This document shows, piece after piece, positions 45,251 through 54,741 of a stretch of 64,000 bases of DNA. This stretch comes from Acidobacteria bacterium Ga0077551 (lineage in GTDB: Bacteria > Pseudomonadota > Alphaproteobacteria > Caulobacterales > Hyphomonadaceae). The notes below the pieces were generated by a model. The model did no database searches and was not told the origin of the DNA. It saw only the letters and a list, made by a program, of their open reading frames with translations. The stretch is from positions 1 to 64,000 of the forward strand of contig LNFC01000017.1 in NCBI GenBank assembly GCA_001464545.1, given 5' to 3'. The position numbers and the translations under genes were made by a program. The first letter of the stretch is position 1. The number at the start of each line of letters is the position of its first letter.

Positions 45251-46528
45251 ATGAAAAAGCTCGCTGCCGCGCTGATCGGCGCTGTCTCCCTTGCTGCGAT
45301 GGCTCACGCGCAGGACGCCGTCATCCAGGCGGGCCATGTGCTCGCGGTGCCGGGGGAGGGCTATCTCCCCAACCAGACGATCCTCGTCGAAGACGGCCGC
45401 ATCGTTTCCATCACGCCGGGCTTCACCACGCCGAAGAAATACCCGGTTATCGACCTGAAGAAGGCTTACGTCCTGCCGGGCCTGATCGACAGCCATGTCC
45501 ACATCACCAGCGAGAACGGGCCTGAAGGCCGGATCAAGGAATTCGAGGATTCGGATGTGGACGTCGCCTTCGACGGCGCGGCCTTTGCGCTAAAGACGCT
45601 GAAAGCCGGCTTCACAACCGTGCAGGATGTCGGCGGCGCGAATGATGCCGTCTTCGGCCTGCGCGACGCGATCGCGCGCGGCGCCGTGCCCGGCCCGCGC
45701 CTGCGCGCGTCCGGTGCGGCGGTTGCCATCACTGGCGGTCACGGCGACATCAACGGCTATTCTGCCCGCGTCATGGCGGCCTTCACCGGTCCGTCCGTGT
45801 GCAACGGCGCCGATGATTGCCGCCGCGCCGTGCGCCAGCAGATCAAGGAAGGCGCCGACCTCATCAAGATCACGGCCACGGGCGGCGTGCTGTCGAACAC
45901 CGCGGCCGGTCTCGAGCAGCAATTCTCCGAAGAGGAGCTGAAAGCCATCGTCGAGGCTGCGCACGCCATGGGCCGGAAAGTCACCGCCCACGCCCACGGC
46001 AAGAGCGGCGTCGATGCGGCGCTGCGCGCCGGCGTCGATTCCATCGAACACGGCACCTATCTCGACGCCGAGTCGATCGCCCTCTTCAAGGAAAACGGCG
46101 CCACCCTCGTGCCCACCGTGCTGGCCGGTGTGACCGTGTCCGGCTGGACCAACGAGCCCTGGATGCCTGCGCCGTCGCGCGCCAAGGCCGCCATCGTCGG
46201 CCCGCTGATGCTCGACATGCTGCGCCGGGCAAAAGATGGCGGGGTCAACGTCGCCTTCGGCACCGATACCGGAGTCTCGCGCCACGGCGACAACGCGCAG
46301 GAATTTGCCCTGATGGTCGAAGCCGGCTTCACGCCGGAAGAGGCGATCCGCGCCGCCACGGTCGTCGCCGCCGAGCATGTGCAGATGTCGAAGGACATCG
46401 GCACACTGGAAGCCGGCAAGTACGCCGACCTGATCGCCGTCACCAAGGATCCCATGAAGAACATCAAGGAACTAGAGTCGGTTGATTTCGTCATGAAGGG
46501 CGGCGAGGTCTTCAAACCGCTCGATTAA
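45251..46528 (+). CDS. Exported amidohydrolase (imidazolonepropionase/Xaa-Pro dipeptidase-like)
   Basis: A 425-residue metal-dependent hydrolase with signal peptide (MKKLAAALIGAVSLAAMAHA). Binuclear metal site: PGLIDSHVHI (HxH), the bridging Lys in DLIKITATGG, His in VTAHAHG and IEHGTYLD, and Asp in FGTDTGVSRHG. Characterised relatives cleave L-Xaa-L-Pro or Xaa-Arg/Lys dipeptides, so a periplasmic dipeptidase is a reasonable guess. GGGGAAGGA precedes the ATG. Confidence 0.92.
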   Translation: MKKLAAALIGAVSLAAMAHAQDAVIQAGHVLAVPGEGYLPNQTILVEDGRIVSITPGFTTPKKYPVIDLKKAYVLPGLIDSHVHITSENGPEGRIKEFEDSDVDVAFDGAAFALKTLKAGFTTVQDVGGANDAVFGLRDAIARGAVPGPRLRASGAAVAITGGHGDINGYSARVMAAFTGPSVCNGADDCRRAVRQQIKEGADLIKITATGGVLSNTAAGLEQQFSEEELKAIVEAAHAMGRKVTAHAHGKSGVDAALRAGVDSIEHGTYLDAESIALFKENGATLVPTVLAGVTVSGWTNEPWMPAPSRAKAAIVGPLMLDMLRRAKDGGVNVAFGTDTGVSRHGDNAQEFALMVEAGFTPEEAIRAATVVAAEHVQMSKDIGTLEAGKYADLIAVTKDPMKNIKELESVDFVMKGGEVFKPLD

Positions 46529-46629
46529 CCTTGCTGCAAAGGCCTGCGCCGGGGTTTTGACCTTGGCGCAGCTGCGGCTTAAGGCTTGCAGGGACGGGGG
46601 TTAATGGCCGGCTCCCCGGTCCCTTGGCT

Positions 46630-47490
46630 ATGAGACGAAACATGCTTGCGATCCGCTCTGGTACACTTTGCGCCTCCGTCCTGGTTCTGGCGCTTCTTGG
46701 CGCGTGCGATGCGCCGCCGCCCGGCATGCCTGCGCCGGAGGCCGCTGCCACTAATTCGCCTGACTGCGTGACGCTCGCTGAAGGCCTCTACGAATTCAAT
46801 GATGGCCAGTTCCTCGCCGTCTCCGCCGCCACGCTCGCCCTCAGCGGCGCGTCCGGCTGGGAAGGCGAGATGCAGACAGCCTTCACCGGCGCCGGCTTTC
46901 CCTGGATGGGCCTGAAGGTTCGCGACCGCGTCGCCACCCTGATTGGCACCGCCCCCAGCGCCGACGCCAAGGCCGCCGCGCTCTCCGTTGGCGAAGCCGC
47001 CATCGCCGCCCACCCGGAAGCGGGCCGCGCCGGCCTGATTGTGGTCGATGCCATCTCGGTTGAAGGCGGCGAACGCGGCGTCGGCGAAAGCCTTGCCCTT
47101 CTCGCCGATACCGGCGCCAGCCTCGAGAGCTGCCAGCGCGCCTTCACCGACACGATGGCCGGCCGCAATGTCACCTTCGAATCCGGCAATGCCCGCATTT
47201 CGCCGGTCAGCGCGCGCCTGCTCGATGCCGTCACCGGCGTCGCCACGCTGTGCAGCCAGTTCGTCGTCGAGATCGGCGGCCACACCGACTCGCGCGGCGC
47301 CGATGACTACAACCTGGAGCTCTCGCAGGCCCGCGCCGACGCCGTCCGCGCCTACCTCGTCAGCAAGGGTGTCTCGGAAGACGCGCTGCTCTCGGTCGGC
47401 TACGGCGAAACCGCGCCGCTCAATCCGGCGCCAACGCCGGAAGCCTACGACCAGAACCGCCGTACCGAGTTCAAGGTCATCGCGCGCTAG
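46630..47490 (+). CDS. OmpA family lipoprotein
   Basis: A 286-residue protein with a lipoprotein leader (CASVLVLALLGAC) and a C-terminal OmpA peptidoglycan-binding domain: FVVEIGGHTDSRGADDYNLELSQARADAVRAYL, then GYGETAPLNPAPTPEAYDQNRRTEF. The middle (about 65-120) resembles a BON-like domain (VRDRVATLIGTAPS). It would link the outer membrane to the wall. Three closely spaced starts exist; I use the second ATG-like codon at 46630. It converges on the DUF2855 gene. Confidence 0.85.
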   Translation: MRRNMLAIRSGTLCASVLVLALLGACDAPPPGMPAPEAAATNSPDCVTLAEGLYEFNDGQFLAVSAATLALSGASGWEGEMQTAFTGAGFPWMGLKVRDRVATLIGTAPSADAKAAALSVGEAAIAAHPEAGRAGLIVVDAISVEGGERGVGESLALLADTGASLESCQRAFTDTMAGRNVTFESGNARISPVSARLLDAVTGVATLCSQFVVEIGGHTDSRGADDYNLELSQARADAVRAYLVSKGVSEDALLSVGYGETAPLNPAPTPEAYDQNRRTEFKVIAR

Positions 47491-47493
47491 GCG

Positions 47494-48564
47494 TCAGAAG
47501 CTCAGCACGAGCCCTTTCGAGGGCGGCACTTTCGCGTCCAGCGTATCCAGCCAGGCGGACGCAATCGCGTCCTTGCCCTTCGCCGTCTGCGGCGTCAGGT
47601 AACCTGCCGACGCAGCATAGAAGCTCCGCATCGCCTTGCCGAGCCGCGCATTCAGCACGTCCGGTCCCAGCGCTTTAGCGCGGTCGGCGGCATAAGTCGG
47701 TACAAAGAAGAATTCCGGTTGCGGATCGGGCAGGGCAATCGGCGCACGGTTGCCTTCCCAGTCGGTCACCCCGATCACGAGGCTGCGCACCAGACGGTCC
47801 TTCAGCGCATTATGCACATCCGCCGTCAGCGTCGGGCGGCCGAGGAAATCCACATACGCCGTCAGCCCGCGCGCATGCAGCCGGTCCGCCGCGTCATAGG
47901 TCTCCACCCGCGCATAGAGGCCAAGGCCTTCAACATAGGCCTTGTTGCCGGGCGAGGTCAGCCCGACCGCATCCACCCCGCCGCGTTGCTTCAGGCAATG
48001 CGCCAGCGCCAGCGCCGTTTTCGAGGACGCGCTCGAGATCACCACTGTCTCCGGCACGTTCTCGCCGGCTTCCATCAGGCAGTCGTCGATCATGAAACCG
48101 GTCGTGAACAGCGGCCGGAACAGCATCTGCTGCGCTTCCAGCTTCGCGTCATAGCCGGGATCTGCGGCGGTGAAGATGTAGGTATTGTAGATCGGCGCGA
48201 GACCCTGCCGGTTCGCGGCGCCGTCCATGAAGCTTTCCTTGCCCACGCGCACCGGCGTCACATCGAAGCTCTCCGAAATCGGCAGGTAGCCATACACGCG
48301 CGCGCCCGCAGCCACGCCATCCGCGTTCGATTCTGTCACCGTCGCAAAACCCCAGACCGGCACGCGGCCATACGCCGGATCAGCCGCCGGGAAGAAATTC
48401 CAGTAGCCCATCGCCTCGCCGAAGGTTGCGTAGGTCACATTGTTCGCCGTCAGCGCAAACGCCTCGACCTTCAGCCGCGCAGCGCCCGGTGCCAGCGGAC
48501 CCGGCTTCATGTCGGTCCATGTGCCCTCGCGCAGGTCTGCGCGCTTGATCAGGAAATCTGCCAT
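47494..48564 (-). CDS. DUF2855 family protein
   Basis: A 356-residue protein that looks like a divergent medium-chain reductase: LKVEAFALTANNVTYATFGEAMGYWNFFP, VPVWGFATV, and a cofactor-domain-like stretch VVISSASSKTALALAHCLKQRGGVDAVGL. Family DUF2855 has no established reaction. It is downstream of an enoyl-CoA hydratase and a P450 on the same strand (21 bp gap), implying a role in the same pathway. Confidence 0.85.
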   Translation of the reverse strand: MADFLIKRADLREGTWTDMKPGPLAPGAARLKVEAFALTANNVTYATFGEAMGYWNFFPAADPAYGRVPVWGFATVTESNADGVAAGARVYGYLPISESFDVTPVRVGKESFMDGAANRQGLAPIYNTYIFTAADPGYDAKLEAQQMLFRPLFTTGFMIDDCLMEAGENVPETVVISSASSKTALALAHCLKQRGGVDAVGLTSPGNKAYVEGLGLYARVETYDAADRLHARGLTAYVDFLGRPTLTADVHNALKDRLVRSLVIGVTDWEGNRAPIALPDPQPEFFFVPTYAADRAKALGPDVLNARLGKAMRSFYAASAGYLTPQTAKGKDAIASAWLDTLDAKVPPSKGLVLSF

Positions 48565-48585
48565 GAACGTCCGTCCCCTTGGATG

Positions 48586-49332
48586 TCAGTTTTTCGGTTT
48601 GCCCATGAAGGCGCCGATTCGGGCCTGCATGTCAGGGCCAACCCCTTCGCAGTTCAATACTTCCCATTGCAGGCCGCTGTCCATGTCGCGCGCATCTGTG
48701 GCTTCCAGCAGGCGCTTGTTAGCCGCGTGGCTGAACGGCGAGTTCGCCAGGATCTGCTTGCCCAACGCTTCAATGGCGGCCTCAAACTCCGCATCCGGAA
48801 CAACCTTCTCGGCGAGCCCGATGCGGAACGCCTCGGCGGAGCTGATCATCTCCGCCGTGAACATCAGCCGCTTGGCAGTGGCCACGCCCACCCGGCGCGG
48901 CAGGCGCTGGCTCATGCCCCAGACCGGCGTAAGCGCCCATTTCGCATGCGTGTCGCCAAACCGCGCGCTCTCGGCCGCAAGGATGAAATCCGCCGCCAGC
49001 GCCACTTCCAGCGCGCCGGTATAGCAATGTCCGTGTACGGCCGCGATCACCGGTTTCGGCAGCCGCTCCATCAGGCGCAGCGTCTCCGAATGCCAGCCGC
49101 GCGAGGGCACTTTCTCGCCCTCGGCAATATCGGCGAGGTCATGGCCTGCCGAGAAACACTTGCCCGCCCCGCGCAGCACGACGCAGCCGATGGTGTCGTC
49201 CTTATACAGATCGCTGACATGCTCGCGCAGTTCGCGGAACATGCCCACAGTCAGCGAATTCAGTTTGTCCGGACGGTTCAGCGTCAGGACCGCGAGGCCG
49301 TCCTTGTCGGCGCGGGTGACGAGATCGCTCAT
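48586..49332 (-). CDS. Enoyl-CoA hydratase/isomerase family protein
   Basis: A 248-residue crotonase: LTLNRPDKLNSLTVGM, RGAGKCFSAGHDLADIAEG and HGHCYTGALEVALAADFILAAESARFGDTHAKWAL. The second oxyanion segment reads GHCYTGALEVALA rather than the usual GGG type, so activity may differ from enoyl-CoA hydratase. Its ATG overlaps the stop of the P450 gene by 4 bp, so the pair is cotranslated. Confidence 0.88.
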   Translation of the reverse strand: MSDLVTRADKDGLAVLTLNRPDKLNSLTVGMFRELREHVSDLYKDDTIGCVVLRGAGKCFSAGHDLADIAEGEKVPSRGWHSETLRLMERLPKPVIAAVHGHCYTGALEVALAADFILAAESARFGDTHAKWALTPVWGMSQRLPRRVGVATAKRLMFTAEMISSAEAFRIGLAEKVVPDAEFEAAIEALGKQILANSPFSHAANKRLLEATDARDMDSGLQWEVLNCEGVGPDMQARIGAFMGKPKN

Positions 49333-50660
49333 GTGCCGAGGTCCACAGTCAGCGACGAGATCGCGTGCACGAAGTTGTTCGGTGCCAGCACCTGCTCGCC
49401 GGTCCAGCGCGCCTTGGGGAAGCGACCGAGGATATGCTTGTAGGCGCTCTCCAGCTGCATGTTGGCGACGCGCTGGCCAAGGCAAACGTGCGGTCCGTGT
49501 CCGAAGGAGAGGTGCTCGCGCGCATTGCTGCGGTCGATCTGGAACCGGTCGGGCTTGTCGAACTTCGCCGGGTCGCGGTTTGCGGCCGGGTAGTACATGA
49601 CGATCTTCTCGCCCTCGCCGATCTTCTGGTCGCCGAGCTGTGTGTCCTGCGTCGCCGTCCGGCGCATGTAGGTCACAGGCGTCACCATCCGGATCGCCTC
49701 GTGCACGAAGTTCGGGAACAGGCTCGCATCCGCTGCCAACTGGTCGCGCAGTTCCACGAACTCCGTGACCAGCCGCATCGTGCCCGACAGGGAATTGCGC
49801 GTCGTGTCATTGCCGGCAAATACGATCAACAGCCATGAACCGTCGAGGAATTCCGGAGACAGCGGCTGGCCGTCAATCTTCACGTTGGCGATCGCAGAGA
49901 GAAGATCCGGCTGCGGATTTTTCCGGCGCTCCTCCAGCAGGTAGCGGCCATACTCGAACATCGCCTGGATCTCGCCGAGGAAGGTCATGATCTGCTCGGG
50001 CGACACATTGCCGAGGCCTTCCTGCTGCGCCTGGTATTGCGAGGTTTCGAGGAAGTGCATCCAGTGCACCAATTTCGGGCGATCCGCAGGCGGAACACCG
50101 AGAATTTCGCACAGCGTGAATAGCGGCAGCTCGGCGGAGAACAACTCCACCATCTCGACCACCGGCCCCTGCGCCTGCATACGGTCCAGCAGGCGGTTCA
50201 CCTCCACGTCCACGCGCTTGCGCAGTTCGGCGACGAAATCCGCCCGGAAATACGCCATGTGCTCCATGCGCAGCGGTGTATGGTAGGGCCGGTCCAGGTT
50301 GATCAGCGAATTGAGCGACGAGGAATGCAGCAGCGGATGGCGCGGCACGCCCTCCATGCCGTAATTCATCAGTATGCCGCCTTTCTGGGAGGAGAAAGCT
50401 TCCGGCGTCAGCTCGACCTTCTTGACCAGATCATAGCTTGTCACCGCCCAGAAGCCGGCGCCCATAATTTCCGGGTGCCACATCACCGGCGCCTTGTCGC
50501 GCATCTCGGCAAAGGCCGCGTGCGTATAGCCGCCATGGCGGGAGAACACTTCCGCGTCGGTCAGGTCCACCGGCGGCTTCATCGCCGAGGCGGGCTTGAA
50601 TTTCGGCTCGCGCGGCGGCGCTTCAACCTGGTAGGTCTCGGTCACATTGACGAGGGTCAT
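49329..50660 (-). CDS. Cytochrome P450
   Basis: A 443-residue bacterial P450. I-helix oxygen-binding motif FAGNDTTRNS, K-helix HEAIRM, and haem-binding FGHGPHVCLG with Cys at about 393. No membrane anchor, as usual for bacterial class I P450s, which need a ferredoxin and reductase; none is nearby. GGGAG lies 6 bp before the ATG chosen (MTLVNV). It follows a second P450 by 63 bp. Alkane, terpenoid or steroid hydroxylation is typical for related forms. Confidence 0.94.
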   Translation of the reverse strand: MTLVNVTETYQVEAPPREPKFKPASAMKPPVDLTDAEVFSRHGGYTHAAFAEMRDKAPVMWHPEIMGAGFWAVTSYDLVKKVELTPEAFSSQKGGILMNYGMEGVPRHPLLHSSSLNSLINLDRPYHTPLRMEHMAYFRADFVAELRKRVDVEVNRLLDRMQAQGPVVEMVELFSAELPLFTLCEILGVPPADRPKLVHWMHFLETSQYQAQQEGLGNVSPEQIMTFLGEIQAMFEYGRYLLEERRKNPQPDLLSAIANVKIDGQPLSPEFLDGSWLLIVFAGNDTTRNSLSGTMRLVTEFVELRDQLAADASLFPNFVHEAIRMVTPVTYMRRTATQDTQLGDQKIGEGEKIVMYYPAANRDPAKFDKPDRFQIDRSNAREHLSFGHGPHVCLGQRVANMQLESAYKHILGRFPKARWTGEQVLAPNNFVHAISSLTVDLGT

Positions 50661-50723
50661 TCGGGTCTCCCTTGATTGCCAGGCCACTTGCGGTCCGGGC
50701 GCCGGGCCCGAGACCGGGGCAGG

Positions 50724-52061
50724 TTAGAATTTATACCGTACCGGGATGGATTTCGGTCCGCCCACGAAGTTCGCCTTGATGAAGCTCGGCTCGCCGGCCA
50801 GCTCCATACTCTTCACGCGGCTGAACAGTTCCTCGTAGATCGCCTGCATCTCGAGGCGCGCCAAGTGCATGCCGAGGCACATATGCCCGCCATGGCCGAA
50901 CGAAATCAGCTTGTTCGGGCTGCGGTCGACCTTGAACTTGAACGGCTCGTCGAACACTTCCTCATCGCGGTTGCCCGAAGGATAACAGAGCAGCAGGCTC
51001 TCACCCTTCAGAACCTTCTTGCCACGGAGGGTATAGTCATCCTGCGCCGTGCGCATGAAATGCTTCACCGGCGTGGTCCAGCGGATCGCCTCGTCCACCG
51101 CCGTGCGCGACATCCCCTTCGGGTCCGCCATCATCTTCTTCAGCTGTCCGGGATCCTGCAGCATCGCCAGCACGCCGCCGCCGGTCGAGGCGCTCGTCGT
51201 GTCATGGCCGGCGGCTGCCGTGATGATGTAATAGCTCATCGCTTCCAGCTGGCCGATCGGCTCGCCGTCGATCATGCCATTGGCGATCACGGTCGAGACG
51301 TCGTCCTTGGGGTTGGCGCGCCGGTCAGCGGTGATCGCCGTGAAATACATGAAGAACTCTGCCAGCGTCGCCTGGATCGAGGCGAGGCCTTTCTCCACAT
51401 CTCGCTCCTCGGCAAGCGACTTGTCGCGCATCAGGTCTTCGTCCTGCGCGCCGAAAATCTCCTGCGTCAGTTTGAGCATCATCGGTTCGTCCGACTCCGG
51501 AACACCGAGAATCTGCATGATCACGCGCAGCGGATAGTAGAGCGCCACGTCACGCTGGAAGTCGCATTCGCCGCCAAGGTCTTCCATCCGGTCGACATAC
51601 TGCTTGGCAATCGTCTTGATCGCGTCTTCGCGCTTCTTGACGTTCTGCGGCATGAACCATTCTTGGGTCAGGTGGCGTAGCTTGTAGTGAACCGGGTCAT
51701 CCAGCTGGACGAGCGTTTTCAAAAGGTGCGGCTGGCCGAACTTCGCATACACGCCCTCTTCGGCGGCCGCATAGGACAGCATCTCGCGCTGGCCGTTGGT
51801 GAACAGCGCGTTCTGGCGCGACACTTCCATGATGTCGGCATGCTTGGTCACTGCCCAGAAGGGGCGGAACGCCTCCGGTTCGCACCAGGCCAGCGGATCT
51901 TCCTTGCGCAGCCGGCTGAAAGTCGCATCCTGCAGCTTGTGGTCGGCATAGAAGGCCGGCGTCACGATCAGGTCGCACGTCTCGGTCGCCGTCTGGCTCA
52001 TGGTCCGCGAGGGATCGAATTTTGTTTGCGGCGGCGTGGCGAGGGCGACAGTGTCGGCCAT
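50724..52061 (-). CDS. Cytochrome P450 (second, non-identical copy)
   Basis: A 445-residue P450. I-helix AAGHDTTSAS, K-helix DEAIRW, and haem-binding FGHGGHMCLG with Cys at about 395. It differs clearly from its neighbour (different I-helix and N-terminus), so this is not a recent duplication. Its early part LQDATFSRLRKEDPLAWCEPEAFRPFWAVTKHADIMEVSRQ resembles the CYP125/CYP108-type sterol or terpene group, but the subfamily is not certain. It is the first gene of the P450-P450-hydratase-DUF2855 set. Confidence 0.93.
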   Translation of the reverse strand: MADTVALATPPQTKFDPSRTMSQTATETCDLIVTPAFYADHKLQDATFSRLRKEDPLAWCEPEAFRPFWAVTKHADIMEVSRQNALFTNGQREMLSYAAAEEGVYAKFGQPHLLKTLVQLDDPVHYKLRHLTQEWFMPQNVKKREDAIKTIAKQYVDRMEDLGGECDFQRDVALYYPLRVIMQILGVPESDEPMMLKLTQEIFGAQDEDLMRDKSLAEERDVEKGLASIQATLAEFFMYFTAITADRRANPKDDVSTVIANGMIDGEPIGQLEAMSYYIITAAAGHDTTSASTGGGVLAMLQDPGQLKKMMADPKGMSRTAVDEAIRWTTPVKHFMRTAQDDYTLRGKKVLKGESLLLCYPSGNRDEEVFDEPFKFKVDRSPNKLISFGHGGHMCLGMHLARLEMQAIYEELFSRVKSMELAGEPSFIKANFVGGPKSIPVRYKF

Positions 52062-52078
52062 GTGGGATGCTCCGGAAT

Positions 52079-53023
52079 CTAGCTGCGTCGCGGGGTCTTC
52101 CGCTTCGGCTGCAGTGTATCCGCACGCGGCCCCCTGCCAAGGTGTGACTTGGCGGCAGGCGGCTTGGTCAGGGATGACTTGTCCATCGGCGCGCCAAGGC
52201 TCGCCAGCGCTTCGGCGAGCAGGCCTGCGGGAATCTCCTCGACCTGTCCGGGCTTCAGCTCCGCCAACAGGAACGGGCCGTAGCTGACCCGGATCAGCCG
52301 GTTGACCATCAGTCCAACCGCTTCCAGCGCGCGGCGCACTTCGCGCTTCTTGCCCTCCGACAGTGTCACGGTCAGCCAGGAATTGGCGCCCATTTCGCGG
52401 TCGAACACCGCCCGGATCGGGGCGTACCGCACGCCGTCCACCGTCAGGCCGCTCGCCAATTCTTCAATCTTCTGCGGTGTCACGGTGCCCTTGGCGCGCG
52501 CCCGGTAGGTGCGCTCCAGCCCGGATTTCGGCAGCTCAAGGAACCGCGCCAGTTCGCCATCATTGGTCAGCAGCAGCAGGCCCTCGGTCGTCAGGTCGAG
52601 CCGCCCGACCGTGACAACGCGGGGAAGGGATTTCGGCAACTCGTCAAAGATCGTCCGCCGGCCCGCCGGGTCATCCGTCGTGGTGATAAGGCCCGAAGGC
52701 TTGTGATAGCGCCACAGCCGCGTGCCGTCCGGCGCCTCGACAGTGCGCCGGCCCACCTTGATCGTCTCGCGGCCCGTCACCTTGAACGCCGCGGACGTCA
52801 ACGTCTTGCCGTTAACGCTCACTTCGCCCGCCTCGATCATCCGCTCGATCTCGCGGCGCGAGGCAATGCCTGCGCGGGCGAGGTACTTGGCGATCCGTTC
52901 GCCGCCCTCGCTCCATTCTTCATCGGTCTTGGGGGCTTGGGGGGCGGCAGGCTTCCTGGATGCAACTGGGCGCGCGCCGGAAGGTTTCCGGTTGGGGCGG
53001 CCCGTCTCGCGACGCTCCGGCAT
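52079..53023 (-). CDS. rluB: 23S rRNA pseudouridine synthase (RsuA/RluB family)
   Basis: A 314-residue protein. A basic tail (about 1-30) precedes the S4 RNA-binding domain [31 protein letters not shown], and the catalytic domain has the active Asp in [42 protein letters not shown] closes the domain; a Lys/Pro-rich C-terminal tail follows. Length and S4 type suit RluB (position 2605) more than RsuA; RluE/F remain possible. Confidence 0.88.
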   Translation of the reverse strand: MPERRETGRPNRKPSGARPVASRKPAAPQAPKTDEEWSEGGERIAKYLARAGIASRREIERMIEAGEVSVNGKTLTSAAFKVTGRETIKVGRRTVEAPDGTRLWRYHKPSGLITTTDDPAGRRTIFDELPKSLPRVVTVGRLDLTTEGLLLLTNDGELARFLELPKSGLERTYRARAKGTVTPQKIEELASGLTVDGVRYAPIRAVFDREMGANSWLTVTLSEGKKREVRRALEAVGLMVNRLIRVSYGPFLLAELKPGQVEEIPAGLLAEALASLGAPMDKSSLTKPPAAKSHLGRGPRADTLQPKRKTPRRS

Positions 53024-53044
53024 GGTCTTGTCTTTCTTCTGGTT

Positions 53045-53446
53045 TCAGCTCGTGAACTGAAGGATCGGCGCCGCAATGGCAAGCCCGAGGGCGATTTCGG
53101 TCGCCATCCAGATCGGAATGATCTTCGCCTCGCCGCCCTTGCCGCGGTCCAGCAGTATGGAGAACGTCCTCCCCATGGCCGCCCCGAACCAGCCCGCCGC
53201 AATCGGCAGCGCCGCCGCCAGTCCCATCACTGGCGGAGCGTGCAGAACCAGGATGAACGCCGTCAGGTGCAGCAGCAGCAACAGCCCGCCATACGTCGCC
53301 CGGAACTCGGAATACCCGCCGGGCTTCGCCGGATCTGCCTGCAATCTCACCACGCCCGCCGCCCAGTTCGGCGAAAACAGCGCGCCCAGCCCCAGCAACG
53401 CGCCTATGCCGAGCCCGACAAGCGCAAGAATTTCACCGAAATGCAT
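53045..53446 (-). CDS. DUF4345 membrane protein
   Basis: A 133-residue inner-membrane protein with about four TM helices: EILALVGLGIGALLGLGALF, TYGGLLLLLHLTAFILVLH, GLAAALPIAAGWFGAAMGRTFSILLD and MATEIALGLAIAAPILQF. The GRTFSILLD turn and overall length fit DUF4345. Function unknown. I start at MHFGEILAL; upstream codons lack family features. It is just upstream of the rluB gene on the same strand. Confidence 0.78.
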   Translation of the reverse strand: MHFGEILALVGLGIGALLGLGALFSPNWAAGVVRLQADPAKPGGYSEFRATYGGLLLLLHLTAFILVLHAPPVMGLAAALPIAAGWFGAAMGRTFSILLDRGKGGEAKIIPIWMATEIALGLAIAAPILQFTS

Positions 53447-53633
53447 GTCCGGACCCCTTTGCAGCTGGCGCAAAGGATAGGGCGAAAGCGATTGGAGAGA
53501 AGTTAAGTCTCTGCAGCGCACTAGCGTTTTGACTTACGCAACGGAAGGTTAGTGAATGCGCCCGTTTTGCCTGCCCACAGCCCGGATTCTGGACGTGAAT
53601 TTAGGTTAAATCCTAACTTCGCTTGGCAAAAAA

Positions 53634-53641
53634 TTAACCAT
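53634..53641 (+). promoter_or_regulatory. CtrA half-site TTAACCAT upstream of flhF
   Basis: TTAACCAT is an exact CtrA half-site, 86 bp upstream of the flhF start. Nearby are a GATTC at 53584-53588 and a GAATC at 53683-53687 (both GANTC). A role of CtrA in driving flhF-flhG would fit flagellar cell-cycle control, but no full TTAA-N7-TTAA site is present. Confidence 0.4.
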
Positions 53642-53726
53642 TTCGCGGCTCTTCTGCACCCTGAGTTTCGCGGTTTCAGGCAGAATCACTGTCCGGGGCC
53701 GCCCAGCGTCGCGAGGAAGCCGCCCC

Positions 53727-54737
53727 ATGCGCATGAAGATGTTCGCTGCAGAGTCTATGGAAGCTGCCAAAGCGATGATCTTCGCGGAGATGGGTTCTGA
53801 TGCCGTGATTCTGTCCGAACGCGAAGTGGACGGCGGGGTCGAAGTCCGCGCCGCCATCGACCGGATGGGCGCCGCCGCTGTCGGCAACGAGCCCGTCTTC
53901 CTCCGTGATGCCCGTGCCGGCGGCCATGGCCGGGGTATCGACAACCCGATGTATGCCCGCGTCCGCGACGCGCTCCTTTGGCACGGCGCCCCGCAGCGCT
54001 TCGCCGACCGGGTCGCCCACGAAGGCGCCGGCCGCCTGCCGGGCCAGTTCTCTGCCCCCGAAGACGCGATGGCCGAAGCCCTCGGCCGCATGGTCACCTG
54101 CGACCCGATCCCGGCCCGTTTCGACCGCGACATCCTCCTCGTCGGCCCGCCCGGCCATGGCCGCACCGCCACCGCCGCCAAGCTCACCCGCCGCGCCTCG
54201 ATGGCCCGCGCCGAAGTCATTCCGCTCGCCGCCGATCTGGACGGCTCCGGCGCCGGCGCCCAGCTTGCCGCCTATCTCGAACTCGAGCGCGACCAGATCC
54301 GCGTCGCCGACACGCCGGACGCGCTGTTTGCAACCCTCCGTACACTGCGCAAGGAAAACCGCCGCTGCGTCATCGACCTGCCGGCGATCAACCCCTTCGA
54401 AGGCGATGACCTCGCCAGTCTCGCCGATCTCGTGGCCGCCATCCGCGCCGAGCCCGTGCTGGTCCTCTCCGCCGAGGGCCATCCGGACGACCTCGCCGAA
54501 GCCGCCCGCGCCTTCCAGCGCGCCGGGGTTCGCCGCGCCATTCTCACCAAACTCGATGTCGTCCGCCGCCGCGGCGGTGCCATCGCGGCCCTGACGTCAG
54601 CGGGCATTGCCTTCTCCCACCTCGCCATCACGCCCTTCATCGGCGGCGGCCTCGTGCCGGCGGCGCCCTCGCGTCTCTCGGCGCTTCTGATGGAAGAAGC
54701 GCGCGGCGACGTCATTGCCCTCAGAGGAGCAGCCTGA
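53727..54737 (+). CDS. flhF: FlhF-like flagellar protein with degenerate GTPase motifs
   Basis: A 336-residue SRP54-family protein. The N-terminus (MRMKMFAAESMEAAKAMIFAEMGSDAVILSERE) matches the FlhF basic/adaptor region. In the G domain the P-loop reads GPPGHGRT (140-147) with Arg in place of the catalytic Lys, the DTYRIGA motif is DLDGSGA, and DTAGR is DLPAI (217-221); only TKLD (274-277) is kept. FlhF normally sets the pole where the flagellum forms. This version may bind nucleotide poorly or not at all. It overlaps nothing but is 4 bp from flhG. Confidence 0.82.
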   Translation: MRMKMFAAESMEAAKAMIFAEMGSDAVILSEREVDGGVEVRAAIDRMGAAAVGNEPVFLRDARAGGHGRGIDNPMYARVRDALLWHGAPQRFADRVAHEGAGRLPGQFSAPEDAMAEALGRMVTCDPIPARFDRDILLVGPPGHGRTATAAKLTRRASMARAEVIPLAADLDGSGAGAQLAAYLELERDQIRVADTPDALFATLRTLRKENRRCVIDLPAINPFEGDDLASLADLVAAIRAEPVLVLSAEGHPDDLAEAARAFQRAGVRRAILTKLDVVRRRGGAIAALTSAGIAFSHLAITPFIGGGLVPAAPSRLSALLMEEARGDVIALRGAA

Positions 54738-54741
54738 TCCC

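Noticed and set aside
53605-53630. Possible full CtrA site around TTAGGTTAAATCCTAAC upstream of flhF
   Set aside because: The TTAA and TAAC parts do not have the required 7-bp spacing; it is better described as a short dyad. Only TTAACCAT downstream was kept.
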